Assembly: GCF_005233875.1 (NCBI RefSeq)
Contig: NZ_SZPZ01000004.1
Location: 620,001 to 684,000 of the forward strand
Length of the DNA: 64,000 nucleotides
Origin: Kribbella jiaozuonensis
GTDB lineage: Bacteria; Actinomycetota; Actinomycetes; Propionibacteriales; Kribbellaceae
Direction of reading: 5' to 3'
Position 1 is the stretch's first letter; each line of letters starts with the position of its first letter. This document shows, piece by piece, positions 25,851-33,959 of the stretch. Both the position numbers and the translations under genes were made by a program. The notes beneath the pieces were generated by a model. The model searched no databases. It was not told where the DNA came from and saw only the letters and a program-made list of their open reading frames with translations.

Positions 25851-26336
25851 TCAGACCGCCAGATCTGCCATCCGATCACGCGCCCGCTTCACCAGTTGCC
25901 GGGCGTTCGGCGCGCCGATCCGGAGTGTCTCGCCGATCTGGCGGTACGGGCAGTCGAACCCTTCCCGCAGTACGTACGTCGCTCGCTCGGCCGGCGACAA
26001 CCGCTCCTTCATCACGTGTACGGCGATCGCGTACGCCTCCTGCGTCTCGGCGTACTGATGCGGGTCGACGCCACCGGCCGCCCGCTCGTCCGGCAGCCAG
26101 GCCACCGCCGTCTCGTGCCGGCGGCGGGCCGACTGCACGACGTTGATCGCGAGCCGTGACACCGTGGTCGACAGGAACGCCTGCGGGTCAGCAACGACCG
26201 TACGATCGGTCCGTTGCCAGCGCACCCAGACGTCCTGGACGAGCTCCTCCGCTTCGTGCGGGTTGCCCACGATCCGGTTCGCGATCCGGAACAGCCGCGG
26301 TCGTGCCTGGAGGAACTCGTCCAATCCCGTACTCAT
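25851..26336 (-). CDS. ECF sigma factor, short ECF41-like form without SnoaL domain
   Basis: A 161-residue sigma factor with region 2 (PRLFRIANRIVGNPHEAEELVQDVWVRWQ) and region 4 (LSPAERATYVLREGFDCPYRQIGETL). It is close to the N-terminal 170 residues of the full-length ECF41 protein at 43925-44809 (shared pattern AEELVQ/AEDLVQ, VSRLAIN/VTRLAIN, LSPAERA/LSPTERA), and has WLPDE where ECF41 proteins have WLPEP. The C-terminal SnoaL domain that normally modulates ECF41 activity is absent, so it may be constitutively active or regulated in trans. It lies downstream of an alpha/beta hydrolase that has an ECF41-type promoter. Confidence 0.85.
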   Translation of the reverse strand: MSTGLDEFLQARPRLFRIANRIVGNPHEAEELVQDVWVRWQRTDRTVVADPQAFLSTTVSRLAINVVQSARRRHETAVAWLPDERAAGGVDPHQYAETQEAYAIAVHVMKERLSPAERATYVLREGFDCPYRQIGETLRIGAPNARQLVKRARDRMADLAV

Positions 26337-26351
26337 GATGAGGACTCCTCG

Positions 26352-26371
26352 CGCTGGGGGTACTCCCAGCG
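26352..26371 (-). terminator. hairpin between alpha/beta hydrolase and short sigma gene
   Basis: CGCTGGG at 26352-26358 and CCCAGCG at 26365-26371 form a 7-bp stem with a 6-base loop. It lies 62 bases after the hydrolase stop and 15 bases before the sigma start, both on the minus strand. There is no U-tract, so it is either a weak terminator or a leader structure that limits sigma expression. Confidence 0.3.
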
Positions 26372-26433
26372 TCGCCGCCGGCAGTCCCCCTACGCGCCCT
26401 GGAGGCTCGTGGTCGAGTACGTGGTCCGTGGTC

Positions 26434-27144
26434 TCAGGCGTTCACCGCCGCCAGGATCGTGGCGGTGACCGCCTCGGGCTGCGACACGCTCAGGGCGTGC
26501 GAGGCACCGGCGATCTCGCGGGTGTCCTTCGCGCCGGCCCGCTCGGCCATGAAGCGGTGCAGGGCGACCGGGATGTTCAGGTCCTGGTCGCTGAACACGA
26601 ACCACGACGGTGTCGACTTCCAGGCCGGGTCGTCGGTCGCCAGGTTGGCGGTCAGCGCGGCCTCGGTGGCCGGGCGCTGCGTCGCGGCCATCAGCGCAGC
26701 CACGTCTGCCGGTACGTCGGCGCAGAACTGCTGGTGGAACACGTCCGGACGGATCGCCAGGTCGTTGCCGCCGGTGCTGACCGGGTAGGCGTTCAGTGCG
26801 TCACCGAGCGTGCTGCCCGGGAACTTGGCGGACAACGCGAACGCACTCTCGCCCTGCTCGGGTGCGAACGCGCAGACGTAGACCAGTGCCTTGACCGCGT
26901 CGTTGTTCGCCGCGGCCTCGGTGATCACCATGCCGCCGTACGAATGGCCGACCAGCACGACGGGCTTGCCGATGCCGGCGATCACGTCGCGGACGTACTG
27001 CGCGTCGCCCTCCAGGCTGCGCAGCGCGTTCGGGGCCGCGACGGCCTCGATCGACTGCGCCTGCAGGCGCTCGATGACGCCGTTCCAGCTGGCGGATTCG
27101 GCGAAGGCGCCGTGGACCAGGACGACGACCGGATTCTCGCTCAT
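26434..27144 (-). CDS. alpha/beta-fold hydrolase
   Basis: A 236-residue hydrolase with VLVHGAFAESASWNG (oxyanion region), nucleophile elbow GHSYGG, an acid in FSDQDLNIP and the catalytic His in GASHALSVSQPEAV. Such proteins are esterases or related enzymes; the substrate is unknown. It is cytoplasmic, with no signal peptide. ATG 27144 has GAGGGAAC upstream. Thirty bases upstream of the start is a GGTCACA-N16-GGTC promoter, back to back with a similar promoter for the divergent flavoprotein gene. Confidence 0.87.
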   Translation of the reverse strand: MSENPVVVLVHGAFAESASWNGVIERLQAQSIEAVAAPNALRSLEGDAQYVRDVIAGIGKPVVLVGHSYGGMVITEAAANNDAVKALVYVCAFAPEQGESAFALSAKFPGSTLGDALNAYPVSTGGNDLAIRPDVFHQQFCADVPADVAALMAATQRPATEAALTANLATDDPAWKSTPSWFVFSDQDLNIPVALHRFMAERAGAKDTREIAGASHALSVSQPEAVTATILAAVNA

Positions 27145-27174
27145 GGGTTCCCTCTCGTTTGGACTCTCTGAAGA

Positions 27175-27201
27175 GACCGAACAGACACCCGGGTTGTGAC
27201 C
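27175..27201 (-). promoter_or_regulatory. ECF41-type promoter upstream of the alpha/beta hydrolase
   Basis: On the minus strand, GGTCACA (27195-27201), 16 bases, then GGTC (27175-27178), 30 bases from the ATG at 27144. The -10 GGTC differs from the TGTC of the other five sites. Its -35 box forms the left arm of a 9-bp inverted repeat (27192-27200 with 27211-27219) shared with the divergent promoter. Confidence 0.5.
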
Positions 27202-27209
27202 GGCGAGAC

Positions 27210-27236
27210 AGTCACAACCGGGCACCCTGCGTTGTC
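27210..27236 (+). promoter_or_regulatory. ECF41-type promoter upstream of the flavoprotein gene
   Basis: AGTCACA at 27210-27216, 16 bases, TGTC at 27233-27236, 36 bases before the ATG at 27273. Both boxes are identical to those of the ltrA promoter at 45854-45880. It is back to back with the hydrolase promoter. Confidence 0.58.
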
Positions 27237-27272
27237 CTGATTGGTGAGAGCACCGAACGCGAGGGAGAACCA

Positions 27273-29003
27273 ATGAGCATCACCGAACAGCAGATCGCCA
27301 CGTCGGTTCTGGTGATCGGAACCGGTGGTGCCGGCCTCCGGGCCGCGATCGAGCTGGCGGAACAGGGCGTCGAGGTTCTCGCCCTCGGCAAGCGCCCGCG
27401 GTCCGACGCGCACACGTCGCTGGCGGCCGGCGGCATCAACGCCGCGCTGGCCACGATGGACCCCGAGGACACCTGGCAGCAGCACGCGGCCGACACCTTG
27501 CAGGAGAGCTACCTGCTCGCGAACCCGATCACGGTCGAGATCGTCGCGAGAGGCGCCGCTCGCGGGATCGAGGACCTGGAGCGCTGGGGTATGCCGTTCG
27601 CACGCGAGGCGGACGGCCGGATCTCGCAGCGGTTCTTCGGCGCCCACACCTACCGCCGTACTGCGTTCGCGGGCGACTACACCGGGCTCGAGATCCAGCG
27701 CACGTTGATCAACCGCGCGGTGCAGCTCGGCGTACCGATCCTGGACACGGTCTACGTGACGTCGATCCTGGTCAAGGACAACACCGTGTTCGGGGCGTAC
27801 GGGTTCGACCTGACGACCGGGCGGCGCTATGTCATCCACGCCGACGCGGTGATCCTGGCCGCCGGCGGTCACACCCGGATCTGGCGCCGTACGTCGTCCC
27901 GTCGCGACGAGAACACCGGCGACGCGTTCCGGCTCGCGGTCAACGCGGGCGGGAAGCTCCGCGATCCCGAGCTCGTCCAGTTCCACCCGTCCGGGCTGAT
28001 CGAGCCCGAGAACGCCGCCGGCACGCTCGTGTCCGAAGCAGCCCGCGGCGAGGGCGGTCAACTGCGCAATGCGCTCGGTGAACGGTTCATGGCCCGGTAC
28101 GACGCGGACCGGATGGAGCTGTCGACGCGAGACCGCGTCGCGTTGGCGGAGTACACCGAGATCAAGGAAGGCCGCGGTACCCCGAACGGCGGCGTCTGGC
28201 TGGACGTGTCCCACCTCCCCCGGGAGACGATCATGCGTCGGCTCCCGCGCGTCTACCAGACGCTGCTCGAACTGCAGATGCTCGACATCACCAAGCAGCC
28301 GATCGAGATCGCCCCGACCGCGCACTACTCGATGGGCGGGGTCTGGGTCCGGCCCGAGGACCACGGCACCGGCGTCGACGGGCTCTGGGCGATCGGCGAG
28401 GCGGCCAGCGGGCTGCACGGTGCGAACCGGCTCGGCGGCAACTCGCTGATCGAGCTGCTGGTGTTCGGTCGGATCGTGGCCGAAGAGGCCGCGAAGTACT
28501 CGATCGGCCGGCAGGCGCAACTGCGTTCCGCCGACGCGGTCGCCGAAGCCCGGGCCGAGATCGACGACCTGCTGGCGAACGACGGGCCGGAGAACGTCCG
28601 CGCCCTGCAGCGGTCCCTGCGCGACACCATGACCGCCCGGGCCGGCGTCGTACGCGATGAGCACGGGCTCAACGCCGGGCTGGCGGAGCTGGCCGAGCTC
28701 GACGAACGGATCACGCAGGTCGGCGTCCATCCGGACATCGCCGGCTTCCAGGACCTCGCGCACGCGTTCGACCTGAAGGCGTCAGCGATGGCGGCCCGGG
28801 CGACGCTCGATGCGGCCCTGGTACGGCGGGAGACGCGCGGCTGCCACAACCGCTCCGACTACCCCGAGCTCGACGACTCGTTGCAGGTGAACTTCGTATG
28901 GTCCGGGCCGGGTGACATCCGGGCCGAGCAGATCCCGCCGATCCCGGATGAGTTCCGGCAGCTGATGCGGCACGTCTCGAGCGACGGCAAGCTGGTCGAG
29001 TGA
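27273..29003 (+). CDS. FAD-dependent fumarate reductase/succinate dehydrogenase-like flavoprotein
   Basis: A 576-residue flavoprotein of the SdhA/FrdA/NadB family: VLVIGTGGAGLRAAIEL (FAD binding), HTSLAAGGINAAL, AHTYRRTAFAGDYTG, ELVQFHPSG, VSEAARGEGG, RDRVALAEY, TAHYSMGGVWV and GEAASGLHGANRLGGNSLIE. The active-site His/Arg set of dicarboxylate oxidoreductases is present. No iron-sulfur or membrane-anchor subunit gene is nearby, so it either works alone with a soluble acceptor, as NadB does, or pairs with subunits elsewhere. The length matches SdhA better than NadB. It is 1 base from the methyltransferase gene, with which it forms an operon under an ECF41-type promoter. Confidence 0.85.
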   Translation: MSITEQQIATSVLVIGTGGAGLRAAIELAEQGVEVLALGKRPRSDAHTSLAAGGINAALATMDPEDTWQQHAADTLQESYLLANPITVEIVARGAARGIEDLERWGMPFAREADGRISQRFFGAHTYRRTAFAGDYTGLEIQRTLINRAVQLGVPILDTVYVTSILVKDNTVFGAYGFDLTTGRRYVIHADAVILAAGGHTRIWRRTSSRRDENTGDAFRLAVNAGGKLRDPELVQFHPSGLIEPENAAGTLVSEAARGEGGQLRNALGERFMARYDADRMELSTRDRVALAEYTEIKEGRGTPNGGVWLDVSHLPRETIMRRLPRVYQTLLELQMLDITKQPIEIAPTAHYSMGGVWVRPEDHGTGVDGLWAIGEAASGLHGANRLGGNSLIELLVFGRIVAEEAAKYSIGRQAQLRSADAVAEARAEIDDLLANDGPENVRALQRSLRDTMTARAGVVRDEHGLNAGLAELAELDERITQVGVHPDIAGFQDLAHAFDLKASAMAARATLDAALVRRETRGCHNRSDYPELDDSLQVNFVWSGPGDIRAEQIPPIPDEFRQLMRHVSSDGKLVE

Positions 29004-29004
29004 C

Positions 29005-29754
29005 GTGACCGCAGCGGCGATGGTCGCCGAGTTCGACGACGTCGCCGCATGGACGGCGGAAGCCGTCGAAGATCTGGGTGACGAGCACGCGATTCCGGCA
29101 GCCTGCCGCGGCAGCGCCAGCCCGGCGGCGCTTGCCTGGCTGGCCGAGGCCTGCGAGCTGTCTGCGGGCGATCGGCTGCTCGACGTCGGCGCGGGCAGCG
29201 GCGGTCCCGCGGCCTGGGCGGCCAAGCGCTTCGGCGTACGACCGATCCTGCTGGAGCCGATGCCCGCCGCGGGCCGGGCCGCGTCCAAACTGTTCGGACT
29301 GCCCGTCCTGACGGCCGACGGTCAGCGCATCCCGTTGCGGACCGACTCGGTCGATGTCGCGTGGTGCCTCGGCGTCCTGTGCACGGTCGAGGACAAAGCC
29401 GCCGTACTGCGGGAGATCCACCGCGTGCTCGCCCCGCGGGCATCACTCGGACTGCTCGTCGTGGTCGCAGACTGCCCCATCACCGATCCTCCCGACGGCA
29501 ACCATTTCCCGACGCAGTCCGAGCTCATCGACCTCCTCGAGACGAGCGGCTTCGACGTGGTCGAGCAGATCGAGCGGCCGGCCGCCGTACCCCTCTCCTG
29601 GACGCGTCGCGCGCAGGAGGTGACCGCACTCATCTCGGCCCGCTATCGCACGCATCCCGCGTACACGTTGGCCAGTCGCCAGGACACTCGGCTTGCTGCG
29701 CTCTTCGACCACGGCCACCTCTCACTCCAGCTCCTCCATGCCCTGTCGCTCTGA
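29005..29754 (+). CDS. SAM-dependent class I methyltransferase
   Basis: A 249-residue enzyme with motif I LLDVGAGSGGPAAWAA, the acidic post-I residue in LLEPM and a Methyltransf_11-like segment SVDVAWCLGVLCTVEDKAAVLREIHRVLAP. The substrate is unknown; the family includes menaquinone and small-molecule methyltransferases. The GTG at 29005 follows the flavoprotein stop by one base, so it is co-translated and probably works in the same pathway. A 7-bp hairpin 22 bases after the stop may end the operon. Confidence 0.85.
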   Translation: MTAAAMVAEFDDVAAWTAEAVEDLGDEHAIPAACRGSASPAALAWLAEACELSAGDRLLDVGAGSGGPAAWAAKRFGVRPILLEPMPAAGRAASKLFGLPVLTADGQRIPLRTDSVDVAWCLGVLCTVEDKAAVLREIHRVLAPRASLGLLVVVADCPITDPPDGNHFPTQSELIDLLETSGFDVVEQIERPAAVPLSWTRRAQEVTALISARYRTHPAYTLASRQDTRLAALFDHGHLSLQLLHALSL

Positions 29755-29776
29755 TGGGGTACTTCGGTTCGGGTCG

Positions 29777-29794
29777 CACGGTCGGTGGACCGTG
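29777..29794 (+). terminator. hairpin after the methyltransferase gene
   Basis: CACGGTC and GACCGTG form a perfect 7-bp stem around GGTG. It sits between the methyltransferase stop (29754) and the first gene of the acidic-protein operon (29888). No T-run follows, so it is a weak terminator at best. The rest of this 133-base space has no promoter motif I can defend. Confidence 0.35.
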
Positions 29795-29887
29795 GATGTG
29801 CGTCACCCCGAGAGGTGACTGACCCGCCGGCCGGATTCGGGCTGCCATGGAAGCGCAAGCTGTCCCGGCCGAGCGAGGAGGGCCACC

Positions 29888-31186
29888 ATGGCGCGTCAGA
29901 CCACGGACCTCGAGGACGAGTACGAGTACGAATCCGAGTGGGAGGACGAGTACGAGTCCGAGGACGAAGCCGAGTGGGAGGACGAGCTCGAAGGCGAGTC
30001 CGAGCTCGAGGATGAGTACGAGGACGAGGATTTCTTCCCCGGCCTCGGCGGCGTCGTGAACGCCATCGGCGGACTGCTCGGCGAGGAAGAGTACGAGTGG
30101 GAAGAGGAGGGCGAGGAGGAGACCGAGGATGAGGCCTTCCTCGGTCTGCTCGGCCCGATCGCCAAGATCGCCGGCGGACTGCTCGGCGGCGGTGGCGGGG
30201 GCGGCGGTGATGGTGAGTACGAGGACGAAGCCGAGGACGAGCTCGAGGCCGAAGAAGAGGCCGAGGAGTTCTTCAAGCGGCTGAAGGGCGTCTTCCGCAA
30301 GGCCGCGCCGTTCCTGAAGACCCTGGCGAAGACGGCCGGGCCGCTGGTCGCGACCGCCATCGGCGGGCCGGCCGCGGGTGCCGTCGCCCGAGCCGTCACC
30401 TCGCAGCTCGAGGGTGAGTACGAGGAGGAGTTCGAGGCCGAGTTCGAAGAGATGGCCGCCGCTCCGCTCGCACCCTCGCAGGCCTTCGCGGAGTACCTCG
30501 CGGCGCAGGCCGCGGCCACCGAGTCCGAGTCCGAGGCAGAGGCCCTCGGCGGCGCGGCGGCGTACTCCGCCATCAACCCGTCGGACCGGCGTGAGCTCGA
30601 GCGCCTGCTGCCGCACCTGTTGCGCGGCGCGGCCACGATCACGCGGATGCTGCACGGCAACCGCAGCACGCGGCCCGCCGTACGCCTGGTTCCTGGGATC
30701 GCCGATGGTGCGGCCCGGACGATCGCCCGGCGGATCGCCGCCGGTGAGCCGGTCGGTCCGGTCGAGCTCGGCCAGGTCATGGGCGCCGCGACCACCAAGG
30801 CCTTGATGCCCGGTCGTGTCCGGCAAGCAGTATTGCGGCGGCACGCCCGCGGGCTCGGCCGCAGCCGCCGGCGCTACCACGGTCGTCGCGGTAGCAGCAC
30901 CTGGCGCCGTACCGGCTCTCGTCGTGGGCGTCCGAGCTACCGCAGCAGCGGGCGGGGCCGAGGCCTGACCGTACGTCGTCAGCCGGTCCGCAGCCGGACC
31001 GTCGGCACGGGACGCGTGCCGCGGCCGCGTCCCGGGATGGTGCGGATCACCACACCGGTGCGCATCCCGCCGAAGGGCGGACGGCCGGCACGCGTGGTCC
31101 GCGTCGTCAGCGACGTCCGGGTGCCGCGTGGCGCCGTACCCGCCGGACGGCCGACCAGTACCGCCGGGCGCCGGCCGCGGCGCTGA
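29888..31186 (+). CDS. acidic-to-basic bipartite protein, unknown function, 432 aa
   Basis: I cannot assign a function. Residues 1-145 are dominated by Glu, Asp and Tyr (for example LEDEYEYESEWEDEYESED) broken by short glycine-rich hydrophobic stretches (FFPGLGGVVNAIGGLLG and GLLGPIAKIAGGLLGGG). A hydrophobic Gly/Ala segment (PFLKTLAKTAGPLVATAIGG) and a helical domain with the pattern RRELERLLPHLLRGAATITRM follow. The last 130 residues are rich in Arg. There is no signal peptide. A paralogue follows 30 bases later. I believe similar acidic proteins occur in unrelated soil bacteria, but cannot check. ATG 29888 has AGGAGGG upstream. Confidence 0.8.
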   Translation: MARQTTDLEDEYEYESEWEDEYESEDEAEWEDELEGESELEDEYEDEDFFPGLGGVVNAIGGLLGEEEYEWEEEGEEETEDEAFLGLLGPIAKIAGGLLGGGGGGGGDGEYEDEAEDELEAEEEAEEFFKRLKGVFRKAAPFLKTLAKTAGPLVATAIGGPAAGAVARAVTSQLEGEYEEEFEAEFEEMAAAPLAPSQAFAEYLAAQAAATESESEAEALGGAAAYSAINPSDRRELERLLPHLLRGAATITRMLHGNRSTRPAVRLVPGIADGAARTIARRIAAGEPVGPVELGQVMGAATTKALMPGRVRQAVLRRHARGLGRSRRRYHGRRGSSTWRRTGSRRGRPSYRSSGRGRGLTVRRQPVRSRTVGTGRVPRPRPGMVRITTPVRIPPKGGRPARVVRVVSDVRVPRGAVPAGRPTSTAGRRPRR

Positions 31187-31216
31187 TCGCACACCCGACT
31201 TGGAGGGGCAAGGACC

Positions 31217-32011
31217 ATGGCATCCGCGTTGAACCGTAGCTATCCCGAGATCCAGGGCGAGTTCGAACTCGAGGACGAGTTCGAGGAAGAAGTTGAGGTC
31301 GAGGCCGAGGACGAGCAGGAACTCGAGTTCGAGGCCGAAGACGAGGACGAGGACTTCCTCGGTGCGATCGGCGGGATCGGCAAGGCCCTGGGCGGGCTGC
31401 TCAGCGGCGGAGGCGACGGCGAGTACGAAGCCGAGTTCGAGTTCGAGGCCGAGGCGGAGACGGAGGACGAAGCCGAGGAGGAGTACGAGGACGAGGACTT
31501 CGTGAACCCGATCCGCCGGATCTACCCGGACGCCGAGCTGATGGCGCACCTGTCGGCGAAGGCCGCGCAGACCTCCAGCGAGGCCGAGGCGGAGGCGTTC
31601 CTCGGAGCGCTCGTCCCGATCGCCTCCAAGCTGATCCCGCGCGCCGCGGGCGTCCTGGCCCGCAACGCGCCGGCCCTGATCCGCGGTACGTCGGCCCTCG
31701 GTCGGCGACTGCGTCGGAACCCGGCCACCCGCAAGTACGTGATGGCGATGCCGGTGATCCTGCAACGGACCGCGCAGAGCCTCGCGGACCAGGCCGCCGC
31801 CGGCCGCAGCGTCTCCCCGGAGACCGCGATCTCGACGATGACGCGGATCGCCGGGCGGATGTTCCGCCAGGCACCCGAACGCAACCGCGCGATGCGCGCC
31901 GTCAGCACGTTCGACCGCCGCTACCGCCGTCGCAGCCGCACCCCGGCGACCTCCGGCGTACGGCGGACGCGCCGGCCGCAGCCGACCCGGCGCCGCCGGG
32001 CCCGACGCTGA
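31217..32011 (+). CDS. second acidic-to-basic bipartite protein, paralogue, 264 aa
   Basis: A shorter relative of the preceding protein. Residues 15-95 are Glu/Asp/Phe-rich with the glycine-rich insert DFLGAIGGIGKALGGLLSGGG. The middle (about 100-225) is a helical domain, with AELMAHLSAKAAQTSSEAEAEAFLGAL and ALGRRLRRNPATRKYV parallel to segments of the first protein. The tail is Arg-rich (RRYRRRSRT to RRRRARR). It has no signal peptide or known domain. The opposite charges of the two ends suggest self-assembly or scaffolding; this is inference. GGAGG lies upstream of ATG 31217, and the next gene follows by 19 bases. Confidence 0.78.
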   Translation: MASALNRSYPEIQGEFELEDEFEEEVEVEAEDEQELEFEAEDEDEDFLGAIGGIGKALGGLLSGGGDGEYEAEFEFEAEAETEDEAEEEYEDEDFVNPIRRIYPDAELMAHLSAKAAQTSSEAEAEAFLGALVPIASKLIPRAAGVLARNAPALIRGTSALGRRLRRNPATRKYVMAMPVILQRTAQSLADQAAAGRSVSPETAISTMTRIAGRMFRQAPERNRAMRAVSTFDRRYRRRSRTPATSGVRRTRRPQPTRRRRARR

Positions 32012-32030
32012 CCTGTGGTGGGGAGGGACG

Positions 32031-33959
32031 ATGCCGTACCTGACGGACCTCGCGGGCGTCGCCCGTAAGACCAGCCTCGAGGTCATCGAGGTGCCCGGCT
32101 GGCAGACCCGCGGCCGGGACGAGATGAGCGACGTCCGCGCGGTGGTGTGCCATCACACCGCGACGCTGAACAAGACCGCCGACATGCCGTCGCTGGACAC
32201 CCTGATCAACGGGCGACCGGATCTGACCGGGCCGTTGTCGCACTTCGGGTTGTCGCGGTCCGGCAAGGTGTACGTGATCGCGGCCGGGCGCTGCAATCAC
32301 GCGGGGACGGTGCGGGATCCGTCGTGGGGCAACAGCCACTCGATCGGGATCGAGGCCGAGGCGACCGGTACCGACGCGACCTGGCCCGAGGTGCAGATGG
32401 CGGCGTACGCGCAGCTGTGCCGGGTGCTGATCGATCACTTCGGGTTGAACGTCAGCGCGGTGCTCGGGCACAAGGAGGTCGCGGATCCACCGAAGCGGAA
32501 GATCGACCCGAACTTCGACATGGACGCCTTCCGCGCCCGCATCAGTTCACTCAGCGGCATCACTCCCCCGCCGCCTGTGCCCTCCACACCTGCCCCTACC
32601 CCGGCCCCGGCTCCCCCTACCTCGTCCTGGTTGTCCTGGTTGCCGTCATTCCCGTGGTTCGAAGGCGAGGCGGCCGCGACGCCCATCGCGTCGACGCGAC
32701 CGGCGCGTGACGTGCTTCCGGCGTACCTGTCCGGACAGGCGCTCAACGTCCGCCGGCACCTGACCGCGCTCCGCGACTTCAGCCGCGACGAGTTCGGCGG
32801 CCAGCCCGCGCGTCCCAGCGAAGGACACGTGCAAGCGGTCAACGCTTTGCTGGCGACGTTGCGCGGACCGCTCAACACGATCGTCGAGCGGCTGGATCGC
32901 GCCACCGACGCCGCGCAGACCAACCCGTCGCCGCATCGCGTCGGCCTGGCTCTGGACCTGAAGTCACAGGCCCACGACCTGGTGCGCGCGACCGAACGCG
33001 TGTGGGACTTCTACTTCGAGCTGTTCGGGCAACGGCAGAGCGCGTTCGGCGAATGGCTCGACGCCTGCGACCGGATCACACTTGATTGCTATCAGCACGT
33101 ATTCATGCACCTCGGCAACGAGCGCAGCATTCCGGCTCCGCCGCCGTTCTGCTACATGCGGACCGGATTCTCGCCGGCGACGTTCCGGCGGGGCATCCCG
33201 CTCCGCCGGCTCGGACGGCAGCTCAACCCGTTTCCGCTTGTGCAGTTGCCGTATCACCGGCTCGTCAACCCGTGGACCATCGGCGCGATCCTGCACGAGG
33301 TGTCGCACAACCTGCAGAACGAGTTGCAGCTCGAGCAGGCCATTCCGTCGTCGATCGGGCGGCGGTTGCGCGACGCCGGCGTACCTGTTGCCATCAGCAA
33401 CATTTGGGTCAGGTGGAACCGGGAGATCTTCGGCGACATGGTCGGCGGTCTGCTCGGCGGCGAGGCGTTCGTGTCGTCGTTGATGGACGTGATCGGGCGC
33501 GGGCCGGCGCAGAGTTTCGGCTATTCGCCGCGGTCGGTGCATCCCACGCCGTACCTGCGGACGTTCCTGTCGTGCGAGCTGTTGCGCCGGATGGGGTTCC
33601 CGGAGCGGGCCGCCGAGTTCCGGCGCGCGTGGTCGCAGCTGTACCCGACGCCGCGCGAGTCGACGATGCCGCCGAAGCTGCTCGCCACCGCCCGGACCGC
33701 GATCCCCGCCGTCGTCGAGGCCGTCTGCTACACGCCGTTCCAGGGACTCGGCGGGAAGTCGTTGCGCGAGGTGATCTTCTTCGAGCCGCGGCACCAGGCG
33801 ATGATCGACGAGGCCGGCGTACGACTCGCCAAGGGCGTCGATCCCGGTGTCGTCCCGGAGCGGTTCCTGATCGGCGCCGTACGTTCCGCGCTCGACCACC
33901 ATCGCGCCGAGCCGGATCGCCTGATGCGCAACTTCTACGCGCAACTGGCGAGGCGGTGA
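32031..33959 (+). CDS. peptidoglycan amidase fused to an HExxH metallopeptidase-like domain
   Basis: A 642-residue two-domain protein. Residues 30-170 are an amidase_2/PGRP-type N-acetylmuramoyl-L-alanine amidase, with zinc ligands expected at His41 or His42 (VVCHHTAT), His147 (GHKEVADPP) and Asp159 (RKIDPNF). A Pro/Ala/Thr linker (about 180-205) leads to a C-terminal domain containing HEVSH at residues 422-426 and EIFGD at 465-469, the arrangement of a gluzincin-type zinc metallopeptidase. No signal peptide is visible, so release would need another route. The stop overlaps the next GTG start. The amidase domain is of the type common in phage endolysins, but no phage genes surround it. Confidence 0.82.
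   Translation: MPYLTDLAGVARKTSLEVIEVPGWQTRGRDEMSDVRAVVCHHTATLNKTADMPSLDTLINGRPDLTGPLSHFGLSRSGKVYVIAAGRCNHAGTVRDPSWGNSHSIGIEAEATGTDATWPEVQMAAYAQLCRVLIDHFGLNVSAVLGHKEVADPPKRKIDPNFDMDAFRARISSLSGITPPPPVPSTPAPTPAPAPPTSSWLSWLPSFPWFEGEAAATPIASTRPARDVLPAYLSGQALNVRRHLTALRDFSRDEFGGQPARPSEGHVQAVNALLATLRGPLNTIVERLDRATDAAQTNPSPHRVGLALDLKSQAHDLVRATERVWDFYFELFGQRQSAFGEWLDACDRITLDCYQHVFMHLGNERSIPAPPPFCYMRTGFSPATFRRGIPLRRLGRQLNPFPLVQLPYHRLVNPWTIGAILHEVSHNLQNELQLEQAIPSSIGRRLRDAGVPVAISNIWVRWNREIFGDMVGGLLGGEAFVSSLMDVIGRGPAQSFGYSPRSVHPTPYLRTFLSCELLRRMGFPERAAEFRRAWSQLYPTPRESTMPPKLLATARTAIPAVVEAVCYTPFQGLGGKSLREVIFFEPRHQAMIDEAGVRLAKGVDPGVVPERFLIGAVRSALDHHRAEPDRLMRNFYAQLARR

Noticed and set aside
29888..30560. GAG/GAC-rich direct repeats as a DNA repeat array or CRISPR-like structure
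   Set aside because: The periodicity is three bases with coding bias for Glu, Asp and Tyr; there are no uniform repeat and spacer units.
29630..32086. 818-residue minus-strand frame over the acidic-protein genes
   Set aside because: Its Leu/Val/Glu repeats are the complement of the GAG/GAC-rich acidic codons. No start context or family signature supports it.
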